Shown here piece by piece: positions 24,501 to 30,386 of a stretch of 64,000 nt of DNA; position 1 is the stretch's first letter, and every line of letters begins with the position of its first letter. The notes beneath the pieces are model-generated. The model was not told the origin of the DNA and did no database searches. It saw nothing but the letters and a program-made list of their open reading frames with translations. Source of the DNA: Paroedura picta (taxonomy: Eukaryota > Chordata > Lepidosauria > Squamata > Gekkonidae); the NCBI RefSeq assembly GCF_049243985.1, contig NC_135372.1:94603318-94667317 (forward strand), given 5' to 3'. A program made the position numbers and the translations under genes.

Positions 24501-24556
24501 TTCCACCTACTTGATCCAAACTTTCTGCTTTTAGGAAGCATGTTCTGTTTATCCAT
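431..24556 (-). CDS. RAB44: RAB44, large EF-hand/coiled-coil Rab GTPase (gene-level entry, 14 coding exons)
   Basis: Coding exons in order on the minus strand: 24556-24353, 22882-22715, 20761-20619, 19839-19693, 18776-18686, 16834-16739, 16011-15728, 14458-14410, 12473(or 12483)-11315, 9462-9381, 6781-6667, 4272-4171, about 2763-2699, and 518-431. Reading phases agree at every junction except the starts of the large exon and the G5 exon. The product is about 930 residues, near the roughly 1,000 of human RAB44 as I recall it. Domains: paired EF-hands (residues ~50-105), coiled coil (~170-380), acidic low-complexity region (~395-740), Rab GTPase (~745 to end) with [19 protein letters not shown] and ECSA motifs, ending GCCS (a prenylation-type CCxx-like tail). 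CRACR2A has the same layout, but position directly downstream of CDKN1A and the C-terminus favour RAB44. The family is known for vesicle and granule trafficking; the role here is inferred. Confidence 0.92.
1134..1469. mobile_element. Non-autonomous hAT-like element, CAGTGGTCCCC family, copy 1
   Basis: The right end is GGTTGGGGACCACTG and the left end is a mutated inverse of it (TAGCGATCCCCAACC). Both are flanked by an exact 8-bp duplication, ATTTAGAG (1126-1133 and 1470-1477). Short terminal repeats plus an 8-bp duplication are typical of hAT transposons. It has no coding capacity. It sits in the last intron of RAB44. Sibling copies lie at 8755 and 26356. Confidence 0.85.
1478..2690 (-). other. 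RAB44 last intron, no recognised feature
   Basis: I see no exon, RNA gene or confidently classified repeat here. The stretch is AT-rich, and its short reading frames lack splice context and similarity to anything I recognise. Confidence 0.4.
2699..2763 (-). CDS. RAB44: RAB44 exon with G5 motif (5' limit unresolved)
   Basis: The minus strand reads (F)[21 protein letters not shown] and ends in a perfect donor, GTCAG|GTGAGT. ECSA is the Rab G5 (SAK-like) motif, and the stretch aligns well with the GECSAALGHN region of human RAB44 as I recall it. The 3' phase joins the last exon at 518 exactly. The 5' end is the problem: the previous exon ends in phase 0 and needs about six more residues, but no AG in the right phase lies just upstream. 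The only nearby acceptor-like site (tactgaatgcag, ending at 2749) falls inside the ECS codons. Confidence 0.75.
2770..3837 (-). other. RAB44 intron, no recognised feature
   Basis: Apart from a possible undetected micro-exon needed to complete the Rab domain, nothing here has splice signals and a plausible reading frame together. The 101-codon minus frame at 3354-3659 has no family resemblance and no exon borders. Confidence 0.35.
3838..3920 (+). mobile_element. CR1-like LINE 3' fragment
   Basis: Contains a diverged form of a common reptile 3'-end motif: atgctgcactaggtaggcc, then 'ttggtctagcccatcaagg' and 'tcatcctatgttcta'. Related copies are at 9118 (opposite strand) and 61768. The family assignment is from memory of the motif. 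Confidence 0.5.
4171..4272 (-). CDS. RAB44: RAB44 exon with G4 motif (NKTD)
   Basis: Acceptor catatcttgatag at the right and donor CACAG|GTACCC at the left enclose 34 whole codons: [20 protein letters not shown] then [22 protein letters not shown] is the Rab G4 motif that reads the guanine base. Both borders are in phase 0, which matches the upstream exon. Confidence 0.9.
4677..5480 (+). mobile_element. L2-clade LINE, 5'-truncated, 3' end of ORF2
   Basis: Translation of 4688-5155 gives the reverse transcriptase tail typical of this clade ([20 protein letters not shown]..., [28 protein letters not shown]-like stretch), interrupted by an in-frame stop at 4916. The 3'UTR runs to a (ATC)n tail at about 5458-5478. 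It lies in a RAB44 intron. Relatives are at 21205, 45022, 46570, 54380 and 61855. Confidence 0.85.
5525..5690 (-). repeat. Interspersed repeat of the 'gaagaagtgtgc...gaaagctca' family
   Basis: Read on the minus strand it carries the diverged series of phrases seen at 39596-39925: TGTGCCTGCACACGAAAGCTCA, AAATCTTAAAGGTGCCATTGG and GACCAATATGGCTATCCA. This is a common sauropsid repeat that I believe derives from a DNA transposon, but I cannot name the family. Confidence 0.55.
5985..6270 (-). mobile_element. tRNA-derived SINE with LINE-like tail
   Basis: On the minus strand a tRNA-like head has an A-box-like stretch and a B box (GGGTTTGATTCCC). A body follows (CAGCTGGATGACCTTGGGCT) and then a tail shared with the copies at 56045 (minus) and 56740 (plus). 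Shared order and spacing in three copies make the call firm; the exact family name is not certain. Confidence 0.75.
6667..6781 (-). CDS. RAB44: RAB44 exon after G3 (switch II and following helices)
   Basis: Bounded by cttcactgacag and CATCCAG|GTAAGG. It reads (R)[20 protein letters not shown], then [18 protein letters not shown], the Rab segment after WDTAGQER with the conserved ADG(I/V)V(L/M)YDIT signature. It enters with the third base of Arg and leaves in phase 0. Confidence 0.93.
6830..8110 (-). other. RAB44 intron, no confident feature
   Basis: AT-rich intronic sequence. A weak relative of the GAAAGCTC-type repeat may lie near 7120-7165. I see no exon. Confidence 0.35.
8112..8600 (+). 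mobile_element. RTE-BovB LINE fragment
   Basis: The frame at 8115-8408 reads [20 protein letters not shown], then [20 protein letters not shown] and [16 protein letters not shown]. This is the BovB reverse-transcriptase region after the catalytic core (typical form: [12 protein letters not shown]...GDCSQEIKRRL). Bases 8505-8590 match the start of the fragment at 40975. Heavily decayed and truncated. Confidence 0.85.
8755..9087. mobile_element. Non-autonomous hAT-like element, CAGTGGTCCCC family, copy 2
   Basis: Terminal inverted repeats CAGTGGTCCCCAACC and GGTTGGGGACCACTG are intact, with an exact 8-bp duplication CCTTACTT (8747-8754 and 9088-9095). The GC-rich body has no gene. It lies in a RAB44 intron. 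Confidence 0.92.
9118..9300 (-). mobile_element. CR1-like LINE 3' region
   Basis: On the plus strand it reads 'agagccctaccagatcagac', 'tagtggtccatctagttcag' and 'catcctgtgtcacagagtgg', the reverse of the CTGGACTAGATGGACC-type 3' region seen at 3838 and 61768. This is the longest of the three. It ends about 80 bases from a RAB44 exon. Confidence 0.55.
9381..9462 (-). CDS. RAB44: RAB44 exon with G3 motif (WDTAGQE)
   Basis: Acceptor attgtaatccctag and donor AGAAAG|GTAGG flank (G)[20 protein letters not shown] and DTAGQER. It contains the beta2-beta3 strands and the G3 motif, with the glutamine needed for GTP hydrolysis retained. It enters in phase 1 (G|GA after ATIG) and leaves in phase 2. Confidence 0.93.
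9470..10268 (-). other. RAB44 intron, no recognised feature
   Basis: No exon or repeat that I can classify. Confidence 0.3.
10272..10452. mobile_element. GGTTGCC-type miniature inverted-repeat element, copy 1
   Basis: It begins AGGGTTGCCAGTCTCCAGAT and ends AGAGTTGGTAGCCCT. The flank TGGTGGCCACT is repeated on both sides, which supports insertion with target duplication. Five relatives occur in the window (17775, 24655, 27795, 40552, 56342). It is non-coding; the superfamily is unproven. Confidence 0.7.
11315..12473 (-). CDS. RAB44: RAB44 large exon: acidic low-complexity linker plus Rab G1 (P-loop)
   Basis: A 386-codon open stretch, rich in Glu, Lys, Gln and Ser, ends [39 protein letters not shown] at a donor [19 protein letters not shown] is the Rab phosphate-binding loop and ATIG carries the switch I Thr. 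The upstream half has no known fold, as in mammalian RAB44. The right border is ambiguous. The pyrimidine-rich acceptor tgtgtccccgtag would start the exon at 12483 but breaks phase with the exon at 14410. AG at 12475-12474 keeps phase, so I use 12473. An unseen small exon between them would also solve it. Confidence 0.88.
12490..13415 (-). other. RAB44 intron, no confident feature
   Basis: No exon with borders and coding sense was found. A small exon with phases 0 to 2 could hide here. Confidence 0.3.
13417..13751 (+). mobile_element. Solo LTR, copy 1 (retroviral-type fossil)
   Basis: It starts TGTTGGAATATG and ends CTCTGCCATCA, with a 5-bp target duplication CTAGG on both sides (13412-13416 and 13752-13756) and a polyadenylation signal region near the 3' end. 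Two relatives are at 26898 and 51847. There are no internal viral genes, so it is a solo LTR left by recombination. It lies in a RAB44 intron. Divergence from the siblings suggests a moderately old insertion. Confidence 0.8.
13806..13990 (+). mobile_element. 5S-rRNA-derived SINE (5S-Sauria type)
   Basis: Contains 'gatcttgtcagatcttgga', 'agctaagcaggg' and 'ctggttagtatttggatgg', the internal control region of 5S rRNA, followed by a SINE tail (cttaccttgtaaaccctata, then tggtcagctatgacaag) rather than a 5S terminator. A second, more diverged copy is at 59700. A plain 5S pseudogene would lack the tail. Confidence 0.85.
14410..14458 (-). CDS. RAB44: RAB44 small exon after the coiled coil
   Basis: Acceptor accttcttcttgcag and donor CTCCACAG|GTAACT enclose (R)[16 protein letters not shown]. 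Its first base completes an Arg codon split by the upstream GC-AG intron, and it ends in phase 0. Only one of the three frames is open. Confidence 0.82.
14465..15720 (-). other. RAB44 GC-AG intron interior, no recognised repeat
   Basis: Several minus-strand frames of 90-150 codons occur here, but they have no splice borders or recognisable family and read as chance. A poly-G run lies at 14719-14727. Confidence 0.35.
15728..16011 (-). CDS. RAB44: RAB44 coiled-coil exon with GC donor
   Basis: It reads [60 protein letters not shown] and on to VSQMLKEGS, with Leu at heptad spacing typical of a coiled coil. The acceptor is gccagtgctctag. The 3' border is GGCAGCAG|GCAAGT: the donor is GC rather than GT but otherwise a perfect consensus, and only this border gives the phase (2) needed by the exon at 14458. 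Reading through would add an Ile-rich non-coding tail. Confidence 0.88.
16739..16834 (-). CDS. RAB44: RAB44 coiled-coil exon
   Basis: Acceptor tttactgtttcag and donor AAAAGAG|GTAAAA enclose 32 whole codons, [20 protein letters not shown] then [12 protein letters not shown]. The [10 protein letters not shown] run matches VLEAKEREVQ of human RAB44 as I recall it. Phase 0 at both ends. Confidence 0.9.
16940..17438 (-). other. RAB44 intron, AT-rich, no recognised feature
   Basis: Only a short (CTAC)n run near 17348-17360 stands out. Confidence 0.3.
17440..17715 (-). mobile_element. CR1 LINE 3' region
   Basis: Plus-strand text gccacctagttcaaccccc, then ctcaccacctccttggcagc and ttttccttatatctagctgg, is the reverse of the CR1 3'UTR and ORF2 end known from birds and reptiles (TTGGACTAGATGG...CCTTCCAA). 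It is 5'-truncated, as CR1 copies usually are, and lies in a RAB44 intron. Confidence 0.85.
17775..17991. mobile_element. GGTTGCC-type miniature inverted-repeat element, copy 2
   Basis: Starts AGGGTTGCCAGCTCTGGGCT and ends CTGGGGACTGGAAACCCT. The body follows the family order: CCTGGAGATTTTGGGAGTGG, GGACCTCAGTAGGG, GAACTGATCTCTGTAACCTG. The copy at 56342 is in the same orientation. Confidence 0.75.
18000..18680 (-). other. RAB44 intron, no recognised feature
   Basis: A slightly GC-richer stretch at 18100-18430 carries chance frames on both strands. Nothing has exon borders. Confidence 0.3.
18686..18776 (-). CDS. RAB44: RAB44 coiled-coil exon ([20 protein letters not shown])
   Basis: Acceptor ggttttctgaaatag and donor GCGAGAG|GTTAGT. 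It reads (T)[19 protein letters not shown] then [24 protein letters not shown] is a highly conserved stretch shared by RAB44 and CRACR2A. The first base completes Thr from the upstream exon and the end is phase 0. Confidence 0.93.
19693..19839 (-). CDS. RAB44: RAB44 exon, region between EF-hands and coiled coil
   Basis: With acceptor cctttgttatag the exon starts (N)[19 protein letters not shown], then [20 protein letters not shown] and [10 protein letters not shown]|, donor AACAC|GTAGGT. The later AG at 19833-19832 would break phase, while the AG at 19841-19840 restores it and adds the residues expected before EIW. LW-QL--(E/D)EP-L is conserved in RAB44 and CRACR2A. Confidence 0.9.
19850..20248 (-). 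other. RAB44 intron, no recognised feature
   Basis: AT-rich, with no exon or classified repeat. Confidence 0.3.
20249..20365 (-). mobile_element. CR1 LINE 3' end
   Basis: Plus-strand 'agaatcatagaataatagag', 'ttggaaaggacctcctgggt' and 'catctagtccaacccccta' is the reverse of the CR1 terminal GGTTGGACTAGATGACC...TCTATGATTCT block. The run of ATTCT-type units marks the true 3' terminus at the left edge. Confidence 0.88.
20619..20761 (-). CDS. RAB44: RAB44 exon following the EF-hand
   Basis: Acceptor ctgagctcacag, donor TGAAAA|GTAAGA. Reads [47 protein letters not shown]. The basic stretch, then LEEAD--E---F--F--QLG, matches the same segment of human RAB44 as I recall it. Begins in phase 0 and ends in phase 2. 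Confidence 0.9.
21000..21125 (-). mobile_element. L2-type LINE 3' terminal fragment
   Basis: Begins with a (TTA)n run and continues 'tttatgtcttgccttctgaa' and 'ggtaggctacaataaagct', the reverse of the 3'UTR end of L2-like elements (compare 45022 and 60985). Only the terminal part remains. Confidence 0.55.
21205..22225 (+). mobile_element. L2-clade LINE, decayed, interrupted by a hAT element
   Basis: Follows the ORF2-to-3'UTR order of the 45022 element: 'tttgatgcctccctaat', 'agttatccatgcaatggtca', 'cctccagattagatta', then after the insertion 'ttaatccggaaactacaac' and 'aggtggaatgagctgcc', ending in ataataaatgaata. Strongly mutated. Bases 21396-21602 hold the inserted hAT element and its target duplication. 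Confidence 0.8.
21404..21594. mobile_element. hAT-like element nested in an L2 copy
   Basis: Ends CAGTGGTTCCCAAACTT and TTTTGGGAATCACTG with an exact 8-bp duplication GTCTAACC (21396-21403 and 21595-21602). The L2 sequence resumes after it, so this element is younger than the L2. The termini resemble Charlie-type hATs. Confidence 0.88.
22230..22705 (-). other. RAB44 intron, no recognised feature
   Basis: Contains a poly-C run near 22247-22255 and no exon. Confidence 0.3.
22715..22882 (-). CDS. RAB44: RAB44 exon with canonical EF-hand
   Basis: Acceptor gtctaattttcag, donor GTTAAG|GTGATA; 56 whole codons: [39 protein letters not shown] and on. The loop [12 protein letters not shown] (protein residues ~90-101) has Asp at 1 and 3, Gly at 6, Leu at 8 and Glu at 12, so calcium binding is plausible. 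Human RAB44 is more degenerate at this position as I recall it, so calcium sensing may be better kept here. Confidence 0.92.
23185..24070. mobile_element. 0.9 kb non-autonomous TIR element, copy A (RAB44 intron)
   Basis: Left end GGGGGCTTTTCGCACG and right end CGGTGCGAAAAGCCCCC are inverted repeats. The interior is about nine-tenths identical by eye to 37209-38108, in the same orientation. It contains an internal inverted pair around 23750-23780 (ACAGATTCGTTGCAATGG and its flank) and poly-G and poly-T runs. Reading frames inside are not shared in frame between copies. No clear target duplication, so the superfamily is undetermined. Confidence 0.82.
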
Positions 24557-24581
24557 GGCGCTCCCAGAGGTTTGCTCAGTC
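24353..24581 (-). CDS. RAB44: RAB44 first coding exon (start codon, degenerate EF-hand 1)
   Basis: Acceptor tgcttttgtttttcaaag then 25 bases of 5'UTR and ATG at 24556-24554 in a strong context (GCGCCATGG). Reads [74 protein letters not shown]. The last part is an EF-hand-like segment with a poor loop ([12 protein letters not shown]), as in human RAB44 as I recall it. At least one noncoding exon must lie further right. Confidence 0.9.
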
Positions 24582-24654
24582 CTTTGAAAAACAAAAGCAG
24601 GGTAGGTTTTTTCCTACTATTCAGCTCACACTGTTTGAATCTTCTTCTTGTTTG

Positions 24655-24812
24655 AATCTCTAGGTGATGTCTGGAGATCTCCTGCTATTACAACAGATCT
24701 CCAAATAGCTGAGATCAGTTCATTTAGAGAAAATGGTTGCCTTGAAAGGTGAACTTGATGGCATTATACCCTATTGAAGTCCCTCCCCTCCTCAGCTGGC
24801 AACCCTATTATA
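24655..24812. mobile_element. GGTTGCC-type miniature element, copy 3
   Basis: Reverse orientation to the 17775 copy: 'ggagatctcctgctattaca', 'ctgagatcagttcatttaga', ending 'cagctggcaaccctatta'. The left terminus is worn. Confidence 0.6.
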
Positions 24813-24819
24813 CTGGTCA

Positions 24820-25165
24820 CTGACTTTAACCCTTCATATACCTGACAGAGTGGGATCTGACTTCTAAAAGCTTCTTCCAAAAACAAATGTATATGCAGAA
24901 TACAGTTGCCAACATGAAGGTGGAATCTGGGGTTCTTCCAGAATTGTAATTTACTACCTACTAACTGTAGCCAGACACTCTATTTCATAATGCCAAGAAT
25001 GCTGCTGTTTAGGTGGCAGCTTATTTCAGAAAATAAAACTTTCACCGTGGTTTCCTTTCATTACTAGGCCAGCTCCTGAAGCAGGCAGAAGCAAATGTAG
25101 AAAAGCTTCTCCTAAGTTGGTTCTGCATGGTGACAGATTCCACGCCAGATTCCTCATGACAGGAC
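24820..25165. other. Upstream of RAB44 coding start, no recognised feature
   Basis: Nothing distinctive apart from position. Confidence 0.3.
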
Positions 25166-25169
25166 AATT

Positions 25170-25425
25170 AGCTCTGCTGCTTCCTGGGTCCTCACGGCAC
25201 TGCAGAGCTGAATGGGGTATTTCTTGTCCCTTCCAGAGGACTCTGTAGGTGCAGACCTGGCCCGGGATGGCTGCTGATGGTGCCTGCAGCAGGAAGAGGA
25301 ACAGGAAAGAATCCGTGTTCCCCTGCTGCGGGGAAACCAGGGGCCTGATTTGGGCCAGCGCTCAGCTTGCGCTGGACTGGCACTGACGTCATGGGGACAT
25401 GGGGATTCGCCCCACTACTGGGCAA
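25170..25425 (-). promoter_or_regulatory. GC-rich island with CRE palindrome, candidate RAB44 promoter
   Basis: A GC-rich patch stands out in AT-rich sequence about 0.6-0.9 kb upstream of the RAB44 start exon. It contains a perfect TGACGTCA (CREB/ATF-type site) at about 25384-25391. A promoter is inferred only from position and composition; a repeat copy is an alternative. Confidence 0.3.
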
Positions 25426-25429
25426 GCAG

Positions 25430-26350
25430 AATCAGTCCTAGTGACTTATAACTGCTTTTAATAGAAGTCGTTACTTTGCTTTATTTCATTTGAAGTACTC
25501 ATGGGTGAGCCTGATGTAACCAGATGAAGGAACTGTTCAACTTTTATTCGAGCTATTGGAAATCTTAACCCACACTGTTTAATTAAAATTTCCTACATTT
25601 TGTTTTTCATTTTGTTGTTTCACACAGTAATAATTGACTTTTTTGTAATTTAACACTATAAAACCTATTTTAAACATTTTTGTTCTAAATATTTTTAAAC
25701 ATTTTTTGCTTGAGAACTTGTAATCACTCAAATGTCAACCACTGGTATATACATATACAATCTCTCTATAAATTGTAAGCTTGAATGTTCCGTTGTATCA
25801 AACTAGAATGCTTGCTTCTAACTTTCTCTGGGGTGTTTATTTTTTCCTTAGAGCACTGATTCTTAATCGTAATCTTCTATAGCCCAACAAGTATGCAACA
25901 TCATCAATGGATGATCCCAAGCTACAAAAAGTTATAAAGAGTTCTCCAGACAAAGTAACTTTATTTGTATGAAATATTCTATTGCCCACTGACTCTAATA
26001 ATGATTCATGTTAATGAAAGCTTCTGCCCCAACAAATGCAATGGAATGTCTATGAATCTGGAGCCATTTTGTTCATTGGGTGTAAGCTGTACTGACATGG
26101 AACTACACCTGTTGGGCAATGTTGACATCATTGGACTGTTGTATATTTCTGTGTTGTCACTAATATATTGATTGTAGAGTGTATGAAAAGTTTATTATTG
26201 ATTTGAAGGACAATCTTTACCAGCAGCAGAATGATTGATGATTTTTTAAATTTTATTTATTAAATAACAGACAATCAACAGAAACGCCCCACCAAAAAGA
26301 AAAATTCACCCTAACACAATTCTGTAGCTTCATAAAACTTTTGAATCCTG
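25430..26350. other. Intergenic, no recognised feature
   Basis: AT-rich. A short stretch near 26235-26290 resembles a LINE 3' tail but is too short to call. Confidence 0.3.
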
Positions 26351-26355
26351 TAAAA

Positions 26356-26727
26356 CAGTGGTCCCCAACCCCCGTGGATCGGTACCAGTCCGTAGATCAG
26401 TCAGTACCGGGCCGCAGCTCCTCCTTGTCCTCTTCCCCGACTGCTGCCTCAGGGGCTGCCCTGCCACTCTGCCGCCGGCTCACCTTTGGTGCTCTCCAGT
26501 GGCCGCCATGGCTGGGGCTCCCCGTCAGCGTGGCACTGTGCAGCTGCTGCTGGCAGTGCCCCCTGGCAGGCAGCAGGAAGTCAGGGGCGCCAGAGGAAAG
26601 CAAGTGGAGCAGGGGCTCAGGCGGCAGCGGCAATGTCCCTTGGCAAAAGACAACCCCCCCCCCCGGGCCGCAGTAAAATTGTCAAGCATTGACCGGTCCC
26701 TGGTGATAAAAAGGTTGGGCACCACTG
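26356..26727. mobile_element. Non-autonomous hAT-like element, CAGTGGTCCCC family, copy 3
   Basis: Ends CAGTGGTCCCCAACC and AGGTTGGGCACCACTG, inverted in orientation relative to the 8755 copy (it keeps the same GC-rich body in reverse). Flanks ctgtaaaa and ctgcaaac look like a decayed 8-bp duplication. The long plus- and minus-strand frames inside it are chance. Confidence 0.88.
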
Positions 26728-26897
26728 CTGCAAACAATGTCCATTTCATCTATTACATTTCAACAGCAGAGTGATTGATGAATACACTGTTTCAATGCAG
26801 ACAGGAGATTGTAGATAGGGGTGTGTGATGAAGGCTGATGTTGAAAGAAAGCACCCTGCCTATGTAATCTCCAAAACCTCTCAAGAGTTGATGAAGC

Positions 26898-27190
26898 TGT
26901 TAGAATACACAAGATCTGTAGTACATCAAAAGGGGGCATTAGGGAAGATGTATAGTTAGCATATTTAGATCAGAAACTTCCAGGAATTTTTCACATGATC
27001 TCCTCCTGCTCCTCTGAACCCACTTCCTCCCTGCTTGCCTCCACAATACAACAAATGTACAACACCAGTTAGACAATTAGCTATCGCTTTTCTTTTTTTA
27101 CAAAGCTGTTCCTCTTCTTAATAAAACTATTTTATTATTTTAGACAGCCTACTGTTTTGTACAGCTTTGCATATTTAAATGCTGCCAACA
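26898..27190 (+). mobile_element. Solo LTR, copy 2 (retroviral-type fossil)
   Basis: Starts TGTTAGAATACAC and ends AATGCTGCCAACA, and aligns along its length with the LTRs at 13417 and 51847. No clear target duplication remains, which suggests the oldest or most altered of the three. No internal genes. Confidence 0.7.
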
Positions 27191-27199
27191 GAGACAAAG

Positions 27200-27790
27200 G
27201 ACTCTATTTCACTAACACTATGTAATATCAGATCAGCAAGGTACAAAACCACACACCTCAATGAGATGAAAGAGGAAATATTTAAGTGCATTCTCTGTTG
27301 TAGCCCTCTGAACTGTAACAATATGGTTCAGAAAGAAGCTTGGGACAACACACTACACTGCTGTGTATATAGTCTGTGCTACCTGTAGCTGTTAGGTTCC
27401 AGCTATGTAATTTTTGCTTTCATCTAACATGCCACTATTTATGCTGTGCTTCATTTCTGGTCTTTTGATTGCCTTGTTCCCTTCAATAGAAACTGCTGTG
27501 AGTCCCAGAGCAAAAGGGAGACTACAAATAACATTTAATTCTTCTCCATGGTACATAGAATACACATGCATCCTTCCCATATGTACATACAACCCTTTGT
27601 AAGAAAGAAGGCATATTCCTTTTGCACTCTGGAACCAGGGACCAGCAAACACACATTTTAAAAAATCAGGTGTCCTCTGTGGTGTATCATCATCACCATC
27701 ATCAACAATATTTATTGCAGTTCAGGATCAGCCACAGTGGTATATTTATTTTAAAATTACACTGGAACAGTCTTCTTCCTCCCTTTGAGA
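27200..27790. other. Intergenic, no recognised feature
   Basis: A (CAT)n-like patch at 27687-27710 is the only structure. Confidence 0.3.
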
Positions 27791-27794
27791 TACG

Positions 27795-27973
27795 TTTGTT
27801 GGTTTAGATCTCCAGGTGACAGACATCAGTTCCACCAGAAGGAAATGGCTGCTTTGGAGGGTGGCCTCTACAGTAATATACCCTGCTGAGGTCTCTCCCC
27901 AAACCACACCATCCTTAAGCTCTGCCCCCAAGAGCTCCAGGTATTTCCTCAGCTAGAGTTGGCAACCCTGTGT
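27795..27973. mobile_element. GGTTGCC-type miniature element, copy 4
   Basis: Reverse orientation: 'tctccaggtgacagacatca', 'gttccaccagaaggaaatgg', ending 'agctagagttggcaaccctg'. Same order of blocks as copies 3 and 5. Confidence 0.68.
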
Positions 27974-27979
27974 GTAAAC

Positions 27980-29870
27980 CTAAGAGCAGAAACCTGAAGA
28001 CCAAACTACAAAGGACAGTGGGCATGGATCCATCCCATGGCTCCCAATGGCATTTTAAAAGCATTTGCATTTTTGAAGGTTCCCACTGCTGGTTATGTGA
28101 GTTCAATTGACAGTAAAAGAGGAATGTCCCAAAAGAGCCTATGAATTTACTGTAAAATTTATTCACAAGCACACAGTATGGCAAATGGGTTACCAATATT
28201 TTTCCTAGAGGGAGTTCTGTGTTTTTGACACCTACATAACAAGCACAAGTTCAGCAGGCAAACTTTTCATGGCACAGAGATGATACAATGATAAAAATGT
28301 GCTAATTTTTCTGCTTGTCAGGCAAGTATTAAAGGCATGCTTGGAGGAGTTCCTAGGACTCAGAATTTCTACGTTCAATAAAATAAGCTCAGCTTCCAAA
28401 AGACAGTAAAAAAAAAAAAACCTTACCTAGAATACAGTGTTTAGTGGTAGATGAAAAATTTGCTTAGATGGAGATGTCAATGACTGAAATTAAATATTAC
28501 CCAAATAGTTAAAAGCACTTACAGTTCTGCAGCTCTTCAGAGGTTTTCAGTTGTCTCAAAGGGAAGGACACCTCCTCTTAAGTGAGGCAGTTCCTTTATT
28601 CTCCAGGCGGAAGTTACTAAATTACACAGGAGGGAGGTGGCTGTGGCTTCTGACAGATTTCACCAATACAAGGTATAATCTTGTCACTTCCCTTCTTGCT
28701 CAACTCATCTTTCTGCTGTTGACTTCAATAGGATTGTTCTGAGAATTCATCTGTTCATATCTAGCTTGCTTTGGGACTCCTCATGCAAAGAAAATACTAT
28801 TATAAGGTTTCTGCTAAGATGCATTCTACTAGATCCAATCTCAAAAGGGATTTTTCTTCAATTCTGAGATTTGTAAAAAAATTTATCCTGCAAATTATAT
28901 CAGAGCTAATAAAATTGCATTGCCTTAATTTTCCCACAAATCTTGAACAATTTCAACTCATCCCACATGAAGTTTGATGGCTTATGGGACTGTAAGAGAT
29001 GTAGAAATACCCTGGATTAGCAAAGCTAAGACCATCCTGAATTTTAAAAAATTAGTGACAATCTGCTTTTCAGAGGTTATGTAGAAACTCATACCTGCTC
29101 TGTAGCTCCTTTTCCTAGCTTCTGCCCTGACTAGACTCCTTCATCCCGGCCTGAAGGCCAAAGGAGGACAGCAGGGCACTCAGTTTTAGGTGGAAGTCAG
29201 GCATGGAGAGAATATGAACAGGTGCGCTGGCTGGAGACAGAGGAGGCAACAGCAGCACAGCAACTGGAACTCATGCCAGCCCTAGCCCACCACTACCTCT
29301 GCTGCCTGTCTTCCACCCTGCTTGGTCCTCCACCACCACCACCTCAGCCGTCCACCCCACAGCTGGCTCCTTTCACATCTACTGGCGTGCTGCCTCATTC
29401 CCCTGCCTGTCTGTCATGGGCGGGGATGGGATAAAAAGATGTCTTGCCCATTATCATTTCCGTTACAGGGAGCATAAAAAATCATATGGTGCAAAAGAGA
29501 ACCAGTGATGCATTCTACGACTTCAAATTTCCATGGTCTCACCAGCTGAACCCTATTCTTATATCATGAGTGGAGAAGAACTGTACTTGCCAAACTGTAT
29601 TGCTGTAACCCTGAATTGTATTTTCCCCTCTAAACTAGAAGAGCCTATTGAAAACCTGAAAACGTATTTTTTGTGACAGGTTGTAGAATACTCCTTCCAG
29701 AAGGCATCTGGCTCAACACTAGCCTCCCCTTAGACCTTGAAAATGCAATTATCAATCAAGAGTGGATTCACTCCATCTTCATAAAAGAGTTGCCCTTCAG
29801 CTAGGCACAGCCCAGTCCATAGACTAGGGTATAAGCTGCACGGAGCTTTTATTCTAATCCCAGGTCGATT
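27980..29870. other. Intergenic between RAB44 and CDKN1A, no gene recognised
   Basis: Mixed sequence. A CCACCACCA-rich patch with a chance frame is at 29260-29434. RAB44 noncoding exon 1 could be anywhere here or to the left. Confidence 0.3.
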
Positions 29871-29879
29871 CAGTCCCTG

Positions 29880-30360
29880 CCTTCTACACAGAATGCAATT
29901 TCCGTTTGGATTGTGGCCGATTTAAATTTTCCTTCTGCAGCAAGGAGGATTGATCCGGAGTGAACCTAGCTTTATTGTGCGATATCTTAGAGTGCTTTTA
30001 ATGCTCAATATTTTTCAAATCCAGATTGGGAAAGAAAGCTCCTGGTAGAGAACCTCTGATAGGCCACACCTGGTCATGGGACAAGCTTGCCTTAAAGGAG
30101 GAACCTCTAATTTCTCTCAATTTCTGTCGGATTTTTTCTCCCTTCTCTGCCTTTTTCAATCTCCCCCCCCCAAGAAAAGAAAGAGGCTCCCTGCTTAGTT
30201 TCTCTCCCCACCCTTCAAGAAAAGAAAGAGGCTTGGCTCCCCCCCCTTTCTGAACTACCCTAACCACGTGCAGAACACTTTCCTGTTTCAATGGGGAAGG
30301 GGGGGGGAGAGGAAGACCCGAGTTCAAAGCGATCTGAATTCAACAGGATTGACAATGGAA
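29880..30360. repeat. Probable interspersed repeat, unclassified
   Basis: Contains the phrases 'aaagaaagctcctggtagag' and 'aatttctctcaatttctgtc', and a near-tandem pair of AAGAAAAGAAAGAGGCT (30172 and 30219), bounded by AATCC/GATTG-like ends. It resembles a squamate repeat I recall, but neither the family nor the exact ends can be proved here. Confidence 0.4.
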
Positions 30361-30386
30361 TAAACAAAGTAAGTGCAGACTCTGCC

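Noticed and set aside
431-24556. Assignment to CRACR2A instead of RAB44
   Set aside because: The domain order is shared, but direct linkage to CDKN1A and the GCCS terminus fit RAB44.
26341-26774. Overlapping Pro/Arg-rich frames up to 138 codons
   Set aside because: They lie within a GC-rich non-autonomous hAT element with clear terminal repeats.
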